From HGM04593 sp045612305 (GTDB taxonomy: Bacteria > Bacteroidota > Bacteroidia > Bacteroidales > Bacteroidaceae): DNA of 64,000 nt. Within the stretch, counting starts at the first letter, position 1. Each line of letters opens with the position of its first letter. The stretch spans positions 6,319-70,318 of the forward strand of contig JAZKYU010000025.1 of NCBI GenBank assembly GCA_045612305.1. Reading direction: 5' to 3'. Shown piece after piece: positions 33,620-42,689 of the stretch. A program made the translations under genes and the position numbers. Under the pieces are notes generated by a model that was not told where the DNA came from, ran no database searches, and saw nothing but the letters and a program-made list of their open reading frames with translations.

Positions 33620-34429
33620 ATGTTAAAGAGAGTGTTTCTTCTGCTAGCTTTTGTAGCTCTTTTTCTTTCGGCAGGTGCTGTGGAGATAAAGAGGAAGCCT
33701 GCCTACAAGTCGGGCGAAACGCTTGAGTGTGTCTTCTATTTTAATTGGAAGTTTATTTGGGTGAAGGCTGGTGGTGCAAAGCTCATAATACGCGATACCA
33801 TATACAATAATCGCAAGGCACAGTATATGTCTCTCTTGAGCTCCACCAACGAAGCAGCCGACGCTTTCCTTAAAATGCGCGACACGCTGACAACTATATT
33901 CACACCCGGGGATGTGCGTCCGCTGTACTATAAAAAGGTATCGGTGCAGGGGCGTCACGAATATTTCAACGAGGTGAAGTACGACTACACGGCCGACGGT
34001 AAAGTGAATATTTCGCAGCGTTATGTGCGCGACGGCGAGTTACGCGTGGCCGCAAAAGACACCCGCGATACTGCGGTCTACGATATGATGAGCATGCTTG
34101 CTTACGCCCGCACTTTCGACTTTTCTACCCTAAAGAAGGGGCAACGTCTTACCTACCCTGTAGCTACAGGCAAGAGGGTGGAGGAGCAGTGCCTCATTTA
34201 TCGTGGTACAACAAAGGTTAAGGCCAACGACGAGCTGACGTATGACTGTTTGGAGATATCCTTGGTGAAGATGGAAGGGGGCAAAGAGAAAACCATCATA
34301 AACTTTTTTGTAACCAACGACGACAACCACCTTCCCATACTTCTCGACCTAGCCTTGAATTTCGGCTCGGCAAAAGCGCGGTTATCTCGTCGCACAGGGT
34401 TGCTCTATCCGTTGTTACCCTCAAAGTAA
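33620..34429 (+). CDS. DUF3108 domain protein, exported
   Basis: A 269-residue protein with a signal peptide (1-20, ending SAGAVE). Its single domain matches DUF3108 (ECVFYFNWKFIWVKAGGAKL, FNEVKYDY, and GRTYPV-like core). Members are periplasmic beta-barrel-like proteins of unknown function. It begins 10 bases after the lipoprotein gene and ends before a strong terminator. Confidence 0.85.
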   Translation: MLKRVFLLLAFVALFLSAGAVEIKRKPAYKSGETLECVFYFNWKFIWVKAGGAKLIIRDTIYNNRKAQYMSLLSSTNEAADAFLKMRDTLTTIFTPGDVRPLYYKKVSVQGRHEYFNEVKYDYTADGKVNISQRYVRDGELRVAAKDTRDTAVYDMMSMLAYARTFDFSTLKKGQRLTYPVATGKRVEEQCLIYRGTTKVKANDELTYDCLEISLVKMEGGKEKTIINFFVTNDDNHLPILLDLALNFGSAKARLSRRTGLLYPLLPSK

Positions 34430-34440
34430 GATAAACGAAA

Positions 34441-34482
34441 AAGATATAGGCATCACAAATTGTGATGCCTATATCTTTTAAT
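34441..34482. terminator. Bidirectional terminator, 18-bp stem
   Basis: A perfect 18-bp palindrome (34441-34458 with 34461-34478) with a two-base loop and T-rich flank. It separates the GH3-DUF3108 operon (plus) and thrA (minus). Confidence 0.85.
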
Positions 34483-34496
34483 ATTTATACTCTTTT

Positions 34497-36935
34497 TTAA
34501 ATATTAGCTATTCGCATAATATCGGCAAACACGCCGGCTGCAGTTACGCTTGCTCCTGCACCATAGCCCTTTATGAGCATAGGATACTCCTTGTAACGCT
34601 CGGTGGTGAGCATAATTATGTTGTTGCTGCCCTCGAGGTTGTAGAAGGGGTGTTTGTCGTCTACCTTGCAGAGTGAAACGCTTCCCTTGCCGTTTTCGAA
34701 CTTCGCAATAAAACGCCAGTGCATATTCTCGCTCTCGAGCACCTTGCGCTCGGCCTCAAATTTTGCGTCGAGCTCGGGGAGTTTAGCCCAGAAGTTCTCT
34801 TGTGAGCCCTCGAACAACTCGTCGGGTATAAAGAGGTTGGCTTCTACATCTTCTTGCTCTATGGTGTAGCCGGCTTCGCGTGCCAAGATAACGAGCTTGC
34901 GTATAACATCCTTGCCGCAGAGGTCGATGCGGGGATCGGGCTCGCTGTAACCCTTCTCTTTGGCCAGGCGCACAGCCTCGCTCATGGGTATATCCTTACT
35001 CAATACATTGAAGATGAAGTTTAGCGTTCCGCTGAGCACAGCCTCAATTTTTAATATCTTGTCGCCACTGTTTATAAGGTCGTTTATTGTGCTTATAACG
35101 GGCAAGCCTGCGCCTACGTTGGTCTCGAAGAGGTACTTTATATTGCGTTGGCGGGCGATGTGTTTCAGCTTGCTGTATGTTGCGTAGTCCGACGATGCGG
35201 CTATCTTGTTTGCAGCAACTACCGATATGTTGTGCTCCAAGAGCGCGGGGTAGAGCGATGCAACCTCTCCGTTTGCTGTACAGTCGACGAACACAGAGTT
35301 GAATATGTTCATATCTATAATCTCCTCGCGCAACTTATATATGTCGCTCTCCTTGCTTGCTGCAAGAGTTTCGCGGTAGTTGGTGAGGTCGAGCCCCTCG
35401 AGGTCGAAGATGGCGTGGCGGCTGTTTGCTATACCCACGATGTTGAGCTGCAGGCTGTGCTCTTTCTTCAGAGTCTCTTGCTGCGATGCTATCTGCTCTA
35501 TGAGGCTGCTGCCCACAGTTCCTATACCGCAGATGAAGAGGTTGAGCACCTTGTACTCCGACAGGAAGAAAGAGTCGTGTATGACGTTAAGTGTTTTGCG
35601 CAGCTGCTCATCCTTTACCACAAACGACACGTTGGTCTCCTGAGCACCTTGCGCGCAAGCTACCACGTTTATACCGTTGCGGCCAAGAGTCTGGAACAAT
35701 TTGCCTATAATACCGGGTGTGTGACGCATATTCTCGCCCACGATAGCTACGGTCGATAGGTCGGTTTGTGCAGTAACAGCCTCCATCATACCCATCGCAA
35801 TCTCTTTCTTGAACTCTTCGTTGAGTACCTTGCAGGCTTTTGCAGCATCTTGGTGGCGCAAACCAAGCGAGGTGCTGTTCTCCGACGAGGCTTGTGCCAC
35901 GAAGAAGACGCTTATCTCGGCGTCGGCAAGCGCGTGGAAGATACGGTGGTTAACACCCACAACACCCACCATGCCAAGGCCCTGAACGGTGAGCAGGTCG
36001 GTGTCGCTTATGCTTGAGATGCCTTTTATTATGCGCTCGCTTTTTCCGCAGTTGGCGCCGATAATGGTACCCGCACCCTCGGGGTTGAAGGTGTTGCGTA
36101 TCTTTATTGGTATATTTGCTTTGAATACAGGGTATATTGTGGGAGGGTACACAACCTTTGCACCGAAGTTGCAAAGCTCGGTAGCCTCTACATAGCTCAA
36201 GCTCTCGATGGTGTAGGCCGAGTTGATGACACGCGGGTCGGCGGTCATAAAGCCGTCTACATCGGTCCAAATTTCAAGCATATTAGCGTTGAGGGCTGCG
36301 GCGAGTATGGCTGCTGTGTAGTCGGAGCCACCGCGGCCAAGGTTTGTTGTTTCCCCACTCTCAACATCAGAAGATATGAAGCCCGGCGCAACAACTATTC
36401 TATCCTTGTTCTCCGAAAAATATTCGTGTATAAGCTTGTCTGTAGCCTCGTCGGCAAGGATGTATTTGTTGTGCTTTGTTTCGGTTTTAATATATTTTCT
36501 CGAGTTAAAACGCACGGCGCCGTCGATGAGGGCGGTGACGATGCGGCTCGACAATCTCTCGCCGTAGCTCACGATAGTAGCCTCGGTCTTGGGTGTGGTG
36601 TTGTTTATAAGTGACAGACCAAGGTATATGTTTTGCAGTTGGTTGAGCAACATGTCAACCTCTTTCAAGAGGGCTGTACGCTTCTCCTCGTCGCCTATGA
36701 TGGCATATATCATCTCGTGATGCCTTGCAACTATCGCCTGAAACTCGTCGTTGAACGCTTCGTTGCCGGCAACGGCCATATTTGATATCTTTATGAGCCT
36801 GTCTGTAACTCCTCCAAGAGCCGAAACCACAACTATCACGGGCTCGGTCTTTGCAGCATCTTCAACGATGCTCTTTAAATTGAGTATGCTGTTTACGGAA
36901 CCAACAGATGTTCCGCCAAATTTCATTACTTTCAT
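34497..36935 (-). CDS. thrA: Bifunctional aspartokinase / homoserine dehydrogenase I
   Basis: An 812-residue fusion acting at the first and third steps of threonine and methionine synthesis. The start at 36935 is chosen since MKVMKFGGTSVGS is the usual N-terminus; the open frame to 36989 would begin within the promoter. Aspartokinase covers about 1-290, two ACT domains (about 300-450, LTVQGLGMVGVVGVNHRIF) give feedback control, and homoserine dehydrogenase covers about 465-812 (LFICGIGTVGSSLIEQI, then GAGLPVISTINDLI). metA, also in the window, uses its homoserine product. No thrB or thrC lies next to it. Confidence 0.96.
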   Translation of the reverse strand: MKVMKFGGTSVGSVNSILNLKSIVEDAAKTEPVIVVVSALGGVTDRLIKISNMAVAGNEAFNDEFQAIVARHHEMIYAIIGDEEKRTALLKEVDMLLNQLQNIYLGLSLINNTTPKTEATIVSYGERLSSRIVTALIDGAVRFNSRKYIKTETKHNKYILADEATDKLIHEYFSENKDRIVVAPGFISSDVESGETTNLGRGGSDYTAAILAAALNANMLEIWTDVDGFMTADPRVINSAYTIESLSYVEATELCNFGAKVVYPPTIYPVFKANIPIKIRNTFNPEGAGTIIGANCGKSERIIKGISSISDTDLLTVQGLGMVGVVGVNHRIFHALADAEISVFFVAQASSENSTSLGLRHQDAAKACKVLNEEFKKEIAMGMMEAVTAQTDLSTVAIVGENMRHTPGIIGKLFQTLGRNGINVVACAQGAQETNVSFVVKDEQLRKTLNVIHDSFFLSEYKVLNLFICGIGTVGSSLIEQIASQQETLKKEHSLQLNIVGIANSRHAIFDLEGLDLTNYRETLAASKESDIYKLREEIIDMNIFNSVFVDCTANGEVASLYPALLEHNISVVAANKIAASSDYATYSKLKHIARQRNIKYLFETNVGAGLPVISTINDLINSGDKILKIEAVLSGTLNFIFNVLSKDIPMSEAVRLAKEKGYSEPDPRIDLCGKDVIRKLVILAREAGYTIEQEDVEANLFIPDELFEGSQENFWAKLPELDAKFEAERKVLESENMHWRFIAKFENGKGSVSLCKVDDKHPFYNLEGSNNIIMLTTERYKEYPMLIKGYGAGASVTAAGVFADIMRIANI

Positions 36936-36959
36936 CTTGTGTCTATTTTTTGCAAAATG

Positions 36960-36990
36960 CAAATATAGTGCAAGCCGGGAGTAGTACAAA
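36960..36990 (-). promoter_or_regulatory. thrA promoter, consensus Bacteroidetes type
   Basis: Reading the minus strand: TTTG (36987-36990), exactly 19 bases, then TATATTTG (36960-36967). This is a textbook -33/-7 pair and the start codon follows about 24 bases later, leaving no room for a leader-peptide attenuator. Confidence 0.8.
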
Positions 36991-37186
36991 ATAAAATCTT
37001 TTATTTTTTTACCGAGATGCCGCCTATATTGGCGCTTGCGCGCAAATATCCCGATAGTGATGCCGAAACGCCTATAAATACGTGGTATACACTAGCTATT
37101 TGTAATAGTTACCGCCGAAAAATAATAATGAATAGTTTTTTTTAACCCCGTTTTGTACTAATTTTGCTAAATGATAAAGAGTAACT

Positions 37187-38080
37187 ATGGAGACAAAGAA
37201 ACATACCTTAAAAGATTGGTTTTTGGCCACCCGCCCGTGGTCGTACCCCGCGTCGGCTATGCCGGTTTTTGTAACACTTGCCTACCTGCAGTGGTTGGGG
37301 TGCGATGTTAATTGGCTTACAGGCTTGTGGGCCTTATTGAATATTATTCTTTTCCACGCTGCAGCAAACACCTGGAGCGACTATTTTGACTTTAAAAAAG
37401 GAGTCGACAGGGAGGATACTATAGGTGGCGTATCGTTGACAAGCGGTGCTTTTTGCCCGAAGGAGATATTTGTGCTGGCTACGGTGTTGCTGGCTGTGTC
37501 GGTAATATCGGGCTTGGCCTTGGTACTCTCTACCGGCCTCCCAACTTTGTGGTTTGGCTTGATAGGCTCTCTTCTTATAGTGCTTTACCCCTTCCTGAAG
37601 TATAACGCCTTGGGCGACGTGGATATTTTTGTAACCTTCTCCTTGTTGCCCATCTTGGGAACATCTTTTGTGGCTACAGGTGGCTTTTATCTGCAGGTTA
37701 TGTGGCTCACAATACCTGTGGGGCTTATAACGGTGGGTATATTGCACATAAACAACACGCGCGATATTGAGCACGACCGTCGTGCCGGCATAACCACGTT
37801 TGCTATGCTTGCAGGCCGTCGTATGTCGGTGCTGCTCTATGGCTTCGAGGTGCTCTTCCCCTTTGTGTGGGTTGTTGCAAATATTTTTTACGGCTTTTTC
37901 CCGTGGTGGTCGTTGCTTGTGCTTGTGGCTTTAATGCCTGCTGTGAGCAACGTGGCCAAGGCTGTGGGTTATCTCTCGGTAGGTGCAAAAGCTCTTTGGG
38001 GTGTCGATGAGCTGACAGCTAAGTTGCAGCTTATGTTTAGCTTGTTGTTCGCAGTGTCGTTACTTGTAGCATCGTTCTGA
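37187..38080 (+). CDS. menA: UbiA-family prenyltransferase, MenA-like
   Basis: A 297-residue membrane protein with about eight or nine hydrophobic segments. The two prenyl-diphosphate/Mg sites are NTWSDYFDFKKGVDRED (about 62-78) and NNTRDIEHDRRAGITTFAMLAGRR (about 188-211). The second is characteristic of MenA, which attaches the polyprenyl tail to 1,4-dihydroxy-2-naphthoate in menaquinone synthesis. No other men gene is nearby. A CPBP protease gene follows after two bases. Family sure, exact substrate likely. Confidence 0.88.
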   Translation: METKKHTLKDWFLATRPWSYPASAMPVFVTLAYLQWLGCDVNWLTGLWALLNIILFHAAANTWSDYFDFKKGVDREDTIGGVSLTSGAFCPKEIFVLATVLLAVSVISGLALVLSTGLPTLWFGLIGSLLIVLYPFLKYNALGDVDIFVTFSLLPILGTSFVATGGFYLQVMWLTIPVGLITVGILHINNTRDIEHDRRAGITTFAMLAGRRMSVLLYGFEVLFPFVWVVANIFYGFFPWWSLLVLVALMPAVSNVAKAVGYLSVGAKALWGVDELTAKLQLMFSLLFAVSLLVASF

Positions 38081-38082
38081 AT

Positions 38083-38700
38083 ATGAAAAAGGTGCTTTTT
38101 GCTATCGTGGTGGCTTTTGTCCTGTGGACAATAATGTTTTCTCCCCTCACCGCACCACATATAAATTTTTGGTGGGCTATGACTATGTCGGCCTGCACCC
38201 TCACCCTGCTTGTGACGCTTTTTTCGCATAGATGGTGGCGCAAAATAGAGTTCACCCTTGCCGATGTTCTCTGGGGTGTGGTTATAGCTGCGGCTCTTTG
38301 GGGTGTTTTTTGGTTGGGCGATAAAGTTTCGCAGTTGTTGTTCGATTTTGCACGTCCGCAGGTCGACTCTATATATGGTATGAAGGACGGAGAGTCGCTT
38401 TGGCAGCTCTCTTTGTTGATGCTTTTTATAATAGGCCCTGCCGAGGAGATTTTCTGGCGAGGTTATGTGCAGGAGAGTTTTTCGCGCTACAAGGGTGCAA
38501 ATTGGGGCTTTGTGCTCACAACGCTGGTCTACGCGGTTGTGCACGCAGGCTCGCTTAACTTTATGCTCGTTATGGCTGCTCTTGTGGCAGGTTTTGTATG
38601 GGGCTTGCTCTACCGTCTCTTCCCGCAGAGGTTTGCTGCAATTATAATTTCGCACGCTTTGTGGGACGTGGCTGTTTTTGTACTCTTCCCTATTATGTAA
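38083..38700 (+). CDS. CPBP family intramembrane metalloprotease
   Basis: A 205-residue protein with about five or six transmembrane segments. The CPBP (Abi/CAAX-type) catalytic motifs are GPAEEIFWRGYVQ (the EExxxR motif), the histidine in VYAVVHAGSLNFML and the final HALWD. Its substrate is unknown. Only two bases separate it from menA. Confidence 0.87.
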   Translation: MKKVLFAIVVAFVLWTIMFSPLTAPHINFWWAMTMSACTLTLLVTLFSHRWWRKIEFTLADVLWGVVIAAALWGVFWLGDKVSQLLFDFARPQVDSIYGMKDGESLWQLSLLMLFIIGPAEEIFWRGYVQESFSRYKGANWGFVLTTLVYAVVHAGSLNFMLVMAALVAGFVWGLLYRLFPQRFAAIIISHALWDVAVFVLFPIM

Positions 38701-38723
38701 CTATCTAGTAAGCAATAAAATAT

Positions 38724-40091
38724 ATGGCAAAGGATAAGACTGTTTTTTTGTGTAACGATTGTGGCTACGAGTCGCCTAAATGGTCGGGTAAGTGCCCAGC
38801 TTGTGGTGCGTGGAACACCTTTGTGGAAAAGGTGGTGCGTGCCTCTACAGCAGCCCAAAAGGTTTCGATGACAAGCGATAGGCTGCAGTCGCAACCGGTG
38901 CTGATAGACGATGTTGCGGCCGACAAGTTACCCCGTATGGATATGGGCGACGCCGAGCTCAACCGCGTTCTTGGTGGTGGTCTTGTCCCAGGCTCCTTGG
39001 TGTTGCTGGGTGGTGAGCCCGGTATAGGAAAGTCTACTCTAGTGTTGCAAACAATACTAGGCTTGCCCTCGCGCAGAGTGCTTTATGTGTCGGGCGAGGA
39101 GAGTGTGCAGCAGATAAAGTTGCGTGCCGACCGCATAACCCACGAACGAGGGAACTGCCATATAGTGTGCGAGACTGTGCTCGAAACTATACTCACTCAC
39201 ATAAAGAACATAAACCCCGAGCTTCTTGTAATAGACTCCATACAAACTATGTCGACCGAGGCTGTCGACTCGTCGCCCGGCAGTATGGCGCAGGTGCGCG
39301 AGTGCACTGCTGTGCTTTTGAAGTTTGCAAAGGAGAACAATGTACCGGTAATACTTATAGGTCACATAACAAAAGATGGAGCTATCGCGGGCCCTAAAAT
39401 TTTGGAGCATATAGTGGACGTCGTTATTCAGTTTGAGGGCGACCAACACTACCTTTACCGTGTGTTACGCTCTATAAAAAACCGCTTTGGCAGCACTGCC
39501 GAACTTGGAATTTACGAGATGCGCCGCGAGGGGTTGCGCCAGGTGAGTAACCCGTCGGAGCTGTTGTTGAGCGACCGCCACAAGGGTATGAGCGGTGTGG
39601 CGATAGCGTCGGCCATAGAGGGGGTGGGCCCCTTCCTTATAGAGGCGCAGGCGCTTGTGAGCACCGCAGCCTATGGAACGCCGCAACGCTCGGCTACAGG
39701 TTTCGACATACGCCGCATGAATATGCTGCTTGCTGTGCTTGAAAAGCGTGTAGGCTTTAAGCTTGCACAAAAAGATGTCTACCTGAACATCGCCGGCGGC
39801 TTGCGTGTGAACGACCCTGCTATAGACCTCTCTGTTATAAGTGCAATACTCTCTAGCAATATGGATGTGGAGATTGAGCCCACAATCTGTATGTCGGGCG
39901 AGGTGGGTTTGTCGGGCGAGATACGCCCCGTTAACCGCATAGAGCAGCGCATAGCCGAGGCTGCTAAGCTGGGCTTTAAGCAGATAATTGTACCAAAATC
40001 AAATACAAAAAGGCTCGATACCTCGCGCTTTCCCATAGAGGTGCTGCCTGTGAATAAAGTTGAGGAGGCTTTCCGCCTTATTTTTGGATAA
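38724..40091 (+). CDS. radA: DNA repair protein RadA
   Basis: A 455-residue RecA-like ATPase helping branch migration during recombination. The N-terminal C4 zinc finger is CNDCGYESPKWSGKCPACG (about 10-28), the Walker A loop is GGEPGIGKSTLVLQ, the RadA-specific KNRFGS lies near 250, and a C-terminal Lon-protease-like domain (about 350-455) ends the protein. The length is normal. It is followed seven bases later by an FAD oxidoreductase gene. Confidence 0.95.
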   Translation: MAKDKTVFLCNDCGYESPKWSGKCPACGAWNTFVEKVVRASTAAQKVSMTSDRLQSQPVLIDDVAADKLPRMDMGDAELNRVLGGGLVPGSLVLLGGEPGIGKSTLVLQTILGLPSRRVLYVSGEESVQQIKLRADRITHERGNCHIVCETVLETILTHIKNINPELLVIDSIQTMSTEAVDSSPGSMAQVRECTAVLLKFAKENNVPVILIGHITKDGAIAGPKILEHIVDVVIQFEGDQHYLYRVLRSIKNRFGSTAELGIYEMRREGLRQVSNPSELLLSDRHKGMSGVAIASAIEGVGPFLIEAQALVSTAAYGTPQRSATGFDIRRMNMLLAVLEKRVGFKLAQKDVYLNIAGGLRVNDPAIDLSVISAILSSNMDVEIEPTICMSGEVGLSGEIRPVNRIEQRIAEAAKLGFKQIIVPKSNTKRLDTSRFPIEVLPVNKVEEAFRLIFG

Positions 40092-40097
40092 AAGACT

Positions 40098-41696
40098 ATG
40101 ATACACGAGTTTCAGACAAGAGCGTTGCCCCACGAGGCTGTGAACGAGCAAGCGTTGAAGCGCTTTGTTGCCGATAACAAAGGGTGGGATATACGCACTA
40201 TAAATGCAGTGCGTGTGTTGCGCCGCAGTATCGACGCCCGTCAACGCACGATATACATAAACCTCTCGTTGCGTGTTTTTGTAAACGAGCTGCCCACTAT
40301 GGAGGAGTTTGTGAGCCGCGAATATGGCAATGTTGAGGGTAAAAAGCCCGTCGTGGTGGTGGGTGCAGGCCCCGCAGGCCTTTTTGCAGCGCTCAAGCTC
40401 ATAGAGAACGGGTTGCGCCCAATAGTTGTGGAACGTGGTCGCGATGTGCGCACCCGCAAGATAGACCTTGCAAATATCTCCCGTACCCACACTGTAAACC
40501 CCGAGTCGAACTACTGTTTTGGTGAGGGTGGTGCCGGCGCTTACTCCGACGGAAAGCTCTATACCCGCAGCAAGAAACGCGGTAGCATCGATGGCGTGCT
40601 GAATGTCTTTTGTCAGCACGGTGCGAGCCCCACAATACTTGCCGATGCTCATCCCCACATAGGTACCGACAAACTACCTCGTGTTATAGAGAACATACGT
40701 AACACTATAATAAAATGTGGCGGTGAGGTGCGTTTTGAAACACGTATGGAGGAACTACTCTTGCAGGGTGGCAAGGTGCGTGGCGTGCTCACCGACAAGG
40801 GAGAAATTCTTGCCGACGCAGTGATACTTGCAACAGGTCACTCGGCAAAGGATGTTTATCGTCGTCTGCACGCGGGCGGTGTTGCTCTCGAGAGTAAGGG
40901 TTTTGCTGTGGGTGTGCGCTTGGAGCATCCCTCTGCGCTCATCGATAGCATACAGTATCACAACCCCCGTGGGCGTGGTAAGTACCTCCCCGCTGCTGAG
41001 TATAGTTTCACCACGCAGGTCGATGGGCGCGGTGTCTACAGCTTCTGTATGTGTCCGGGCGGTGTTGTAATACCCTCGGCCTCTGCCGCAGGTGAGTTGC
41101 TTGTGAACGGTATGTCGCCGTCGCATCGTGGCGGTGCCTGGAGCAACTCGGGTATGGTGGTGCAGGTAAACCCCGAAGATGTTCTTCTCCCCGAGATGCA
41201 GATTGATATTGAGGGCGTTGAGCCTGTGCCCGACGACTCTCCTCTGCGTGTTATGAACTTTCAAGAGAGGCTCGAAAAACTTTGTTGGGCAATGGGTAAC
41301 TACCGTCAGACGGCTCCTGCACAACGTATGGCCGATTTTGTAAACCGCAAATTGAGTTACGACCTGCCCCGTAGCTCCTACGCTCCCGGGCTTCTCTCCT
41401 CGCCTATGCACTTTTGGATGCCGAAGTTTGTCTCTTCGCGTCTGCAGCGTGGTTTTGAGCAATTTGGGCGTATGTCGCGTGGCTTTCTCACTAACGAGGC
41501 TGTGATGATAGGTGTGGAGACGCGTACATCCTCTCCTGTACGCATAGTGCGCGATGGTGAAACATTGCAACACATAGGTGTAGAGGGGCTTTTCCCTTGT
41601 GGCGAGGGCGCCGGTTATGCAGGAGGTATAGTGTCGGCTGCGGTCGATGGGGAGCGTTGTGCTCTCTCGGCAAAAGAGTTTCTAGAGAGGCTATAG
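40098..41696 (+). CDS. FAD-dependent oxidoreductase, COG2509 type
   Basis: A 532-residue protein. An N-terminal segment (about 1-90) precedes the FAD-binding loop VVVVGAGPAGLFAALKL (about 92-108). NYCFGEGGAGAYSDGKLYTR and EGAGYAGGIVSAAVDG are further family motifs, together with PSHRGGAWSNSGMV. Its reaction is not established. It ends the menA-CPBP-radA run before a long terminator hairpin. Confidence 0.86.
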   Translation: MIHEFQTRALPHEAVNEQALKRFVADNKGWDIRTINAVRVLRRSIDARQRTIYINLSLRVFVNELPTMEEFVSREYGNVEGKKPVVVVGAGPAGLFAALKLIENGLRPIVVERGRDVRTRKIDLANISRTHTVNPESNYCFGEGGAGAYSDGKLYTRSKKRGSIDGVLNVFCQHGASPTILADAHPHIGTDKLPRVIENIRNTIIKCGGEVRFETRMEELLLQGGKVRGVLTDKGEILADAVILATGHSAKDVYRRLHAGGVALESKGFAVGVRLEHPSALIDSIQYHNPRGRGKYLPAAEYSFTTQVDGRGVYSFCMCPGGVVIPSASAAGELLVNGMSPSHRGGAWSNSGMVVQVNPEDVLLPEMQIDIEGVEPVPDDSPLRVMNFQERLEKLCWAMGNYRQTAPAQRMADFVNRKLSYDLPRSSYAPGLLSSPMHFWMPKFVSSRLQRGFEQFGRMSRGFLTNEAVMIGVETRTSSPVRIVRDGETLQHIGVEGLFPCGEGAGYAGGIVSAAVDGERCALSAKEFLERL

Positions 41697-41711
41697 TATT
41701 GTCTAAAGGAT

Positions 41712-41764
41712 AACACACACAACGAGGCCGACATCTTTTGTCGGCCTCGTTGTGTGTGTTGTTA
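41712..41764. terminator. Bidirectional terminator, 22-bp stem
   Basis: A perfect 22-bp stem (41712-41733 with 41739-41760) with a five-base loop. It separates the FAD oxidoreductase gene (plus) from metA (minus). Confidence 0.85.
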
Positions 41765-41774
41765 TATAAATTTA

Positions 41775-42656
41775 TTACTGCTGCGATACGTAGTAATCGA
41801 GCCAATTGTTGAACAGCTGGTGTGCTGTGTTTTGCCAATAATTGAGAGGGGGTTGCGAGGGGTCGTCGTTAAAGTAGTAGTTAACAGGTATGTTTATGGG
41901 TAGCCCCTTGTGTACATCGCGTTTATGCTCGTTGTCTAGGGTGTAAAGGGCATACTCGGAGTGCCCGGTTATAAAGAAATTTCTTGTTCCGCGCTCCTGC
42001 ATAATATAAACCCCCGACTCTGTAGACTCCGACAACAACTCCAAGCGTGGCTCGGCAACAACGTCCTCGCGGTGTATGTTTGTGTGTCGGCTGTGGGGTA
42101 CATATATTATGTGGTCGAAGTCGGTGAGCAATGGGTGCTCGGTGTTTAGCTGTGTGTGGGGGAAGACGCCGAACATTTTGCTTGGTAACAGGTGCTTTTG
42201 TATGCCAAATTTGTGGTAGAGCCCGGCTTGTGCCGCCCAACAGATAAAGAGTGTTGAGGTTACGTTCTTTTCGGCCCACGCGAAAATTTCGCATAGCTCC
42301 GGCCAATAAGTTACCTCCTCGAAAGCAATCTTTTCTATGGGTGCACCGGTTATTATGAGCCCGTCGAAGTGCTGGCCCTTGAGCTCGCCAAACCCTTTGT
42401 AGTAGCGTTGCATGTGCTCGGGAGAGGCGTGCTTGGGTATGTGCGTGTCGAGCTTCATCAGGACGATCTCCACCTCCTTGTCGGTTGTAGAGAGCACGCG
42501 TATGAAGTCGGCCTCGGTGGTCTCCTTCATAGGCATAAGGTTAAGCAGTGCTATTTTAAGGGTTTTATCTGTCGGGGTGGTGAATACCTCGAAAACGTTT
42601 CCTTCGTCGAGCACGGCTTGCAGTGCAGGTAGCCCTGTTGGTACTTTTATTGGCAT
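41775..42656 (-). CDS. metA: Homoserine O-acyltransferase MetA (acetyl type predicted)
   Basis: A 293-residue enzyme activating homoserine for methionine synthesis. The catalytic cysteine is Cys139 in FICWAAQAG, and the His/Glu pair is in FFITGHSEY. At the position that sets acyl donor in this family, the motif reads TGAPIEK with Glu108, where E. coli has Gly (succinyl); Glu at this place is known to favour acetyl-CoA. It is thus probably a homoserine O-acetyltransferase, though databases will label it succinyltransferase. The gene lies 33 bases after the M13 peptidase gene, too little space for a SAM riboswitch. Confidence 0.93.
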   Translation of the reverse strand: MPIKVPTGLPALQAVLDEGNVFEVFTTPTDKTLKIALLNLMPMKETTEADFIRVLSTTDKEVEIVLMKLDTHIPKHASPEHMQRYYKGFGELKGQHFDGLIITGAPIEKIAFEEVTYWPELCEIFAWAEKNVTSTLFICWAAQAGLYHKFGIQKHLLPSKMFGVFPHTQLNTEHPLLTDFDHIIYVPHSRHTNIHREDVVAEPRLELLSESTESGVYIMQERGTRNFFITGHSEYALYTLDNEHKRDVHKGLPINIPVNYYFNDDPSQPPLNYWQNTAHQLFNNWLDYYVSQQ

Positions 42657-42689
42657 AGCTATGGTGTTGTTATAAGTTCTTCTTTCTTT

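Noticed and set aside
36936..36959. Threonine/isoleucine leader-peptide attenuator before thrA
   Set aside because: The consensus promoter places the transcript start within a couple of dozen bases of the start codon, leaving no leader.
42657..42689. SAM riboswitch before metA
   Set aside because: Only 33 bases separate the M13 peptidase stop and the metA start, too short for any known SAM riboswitch.
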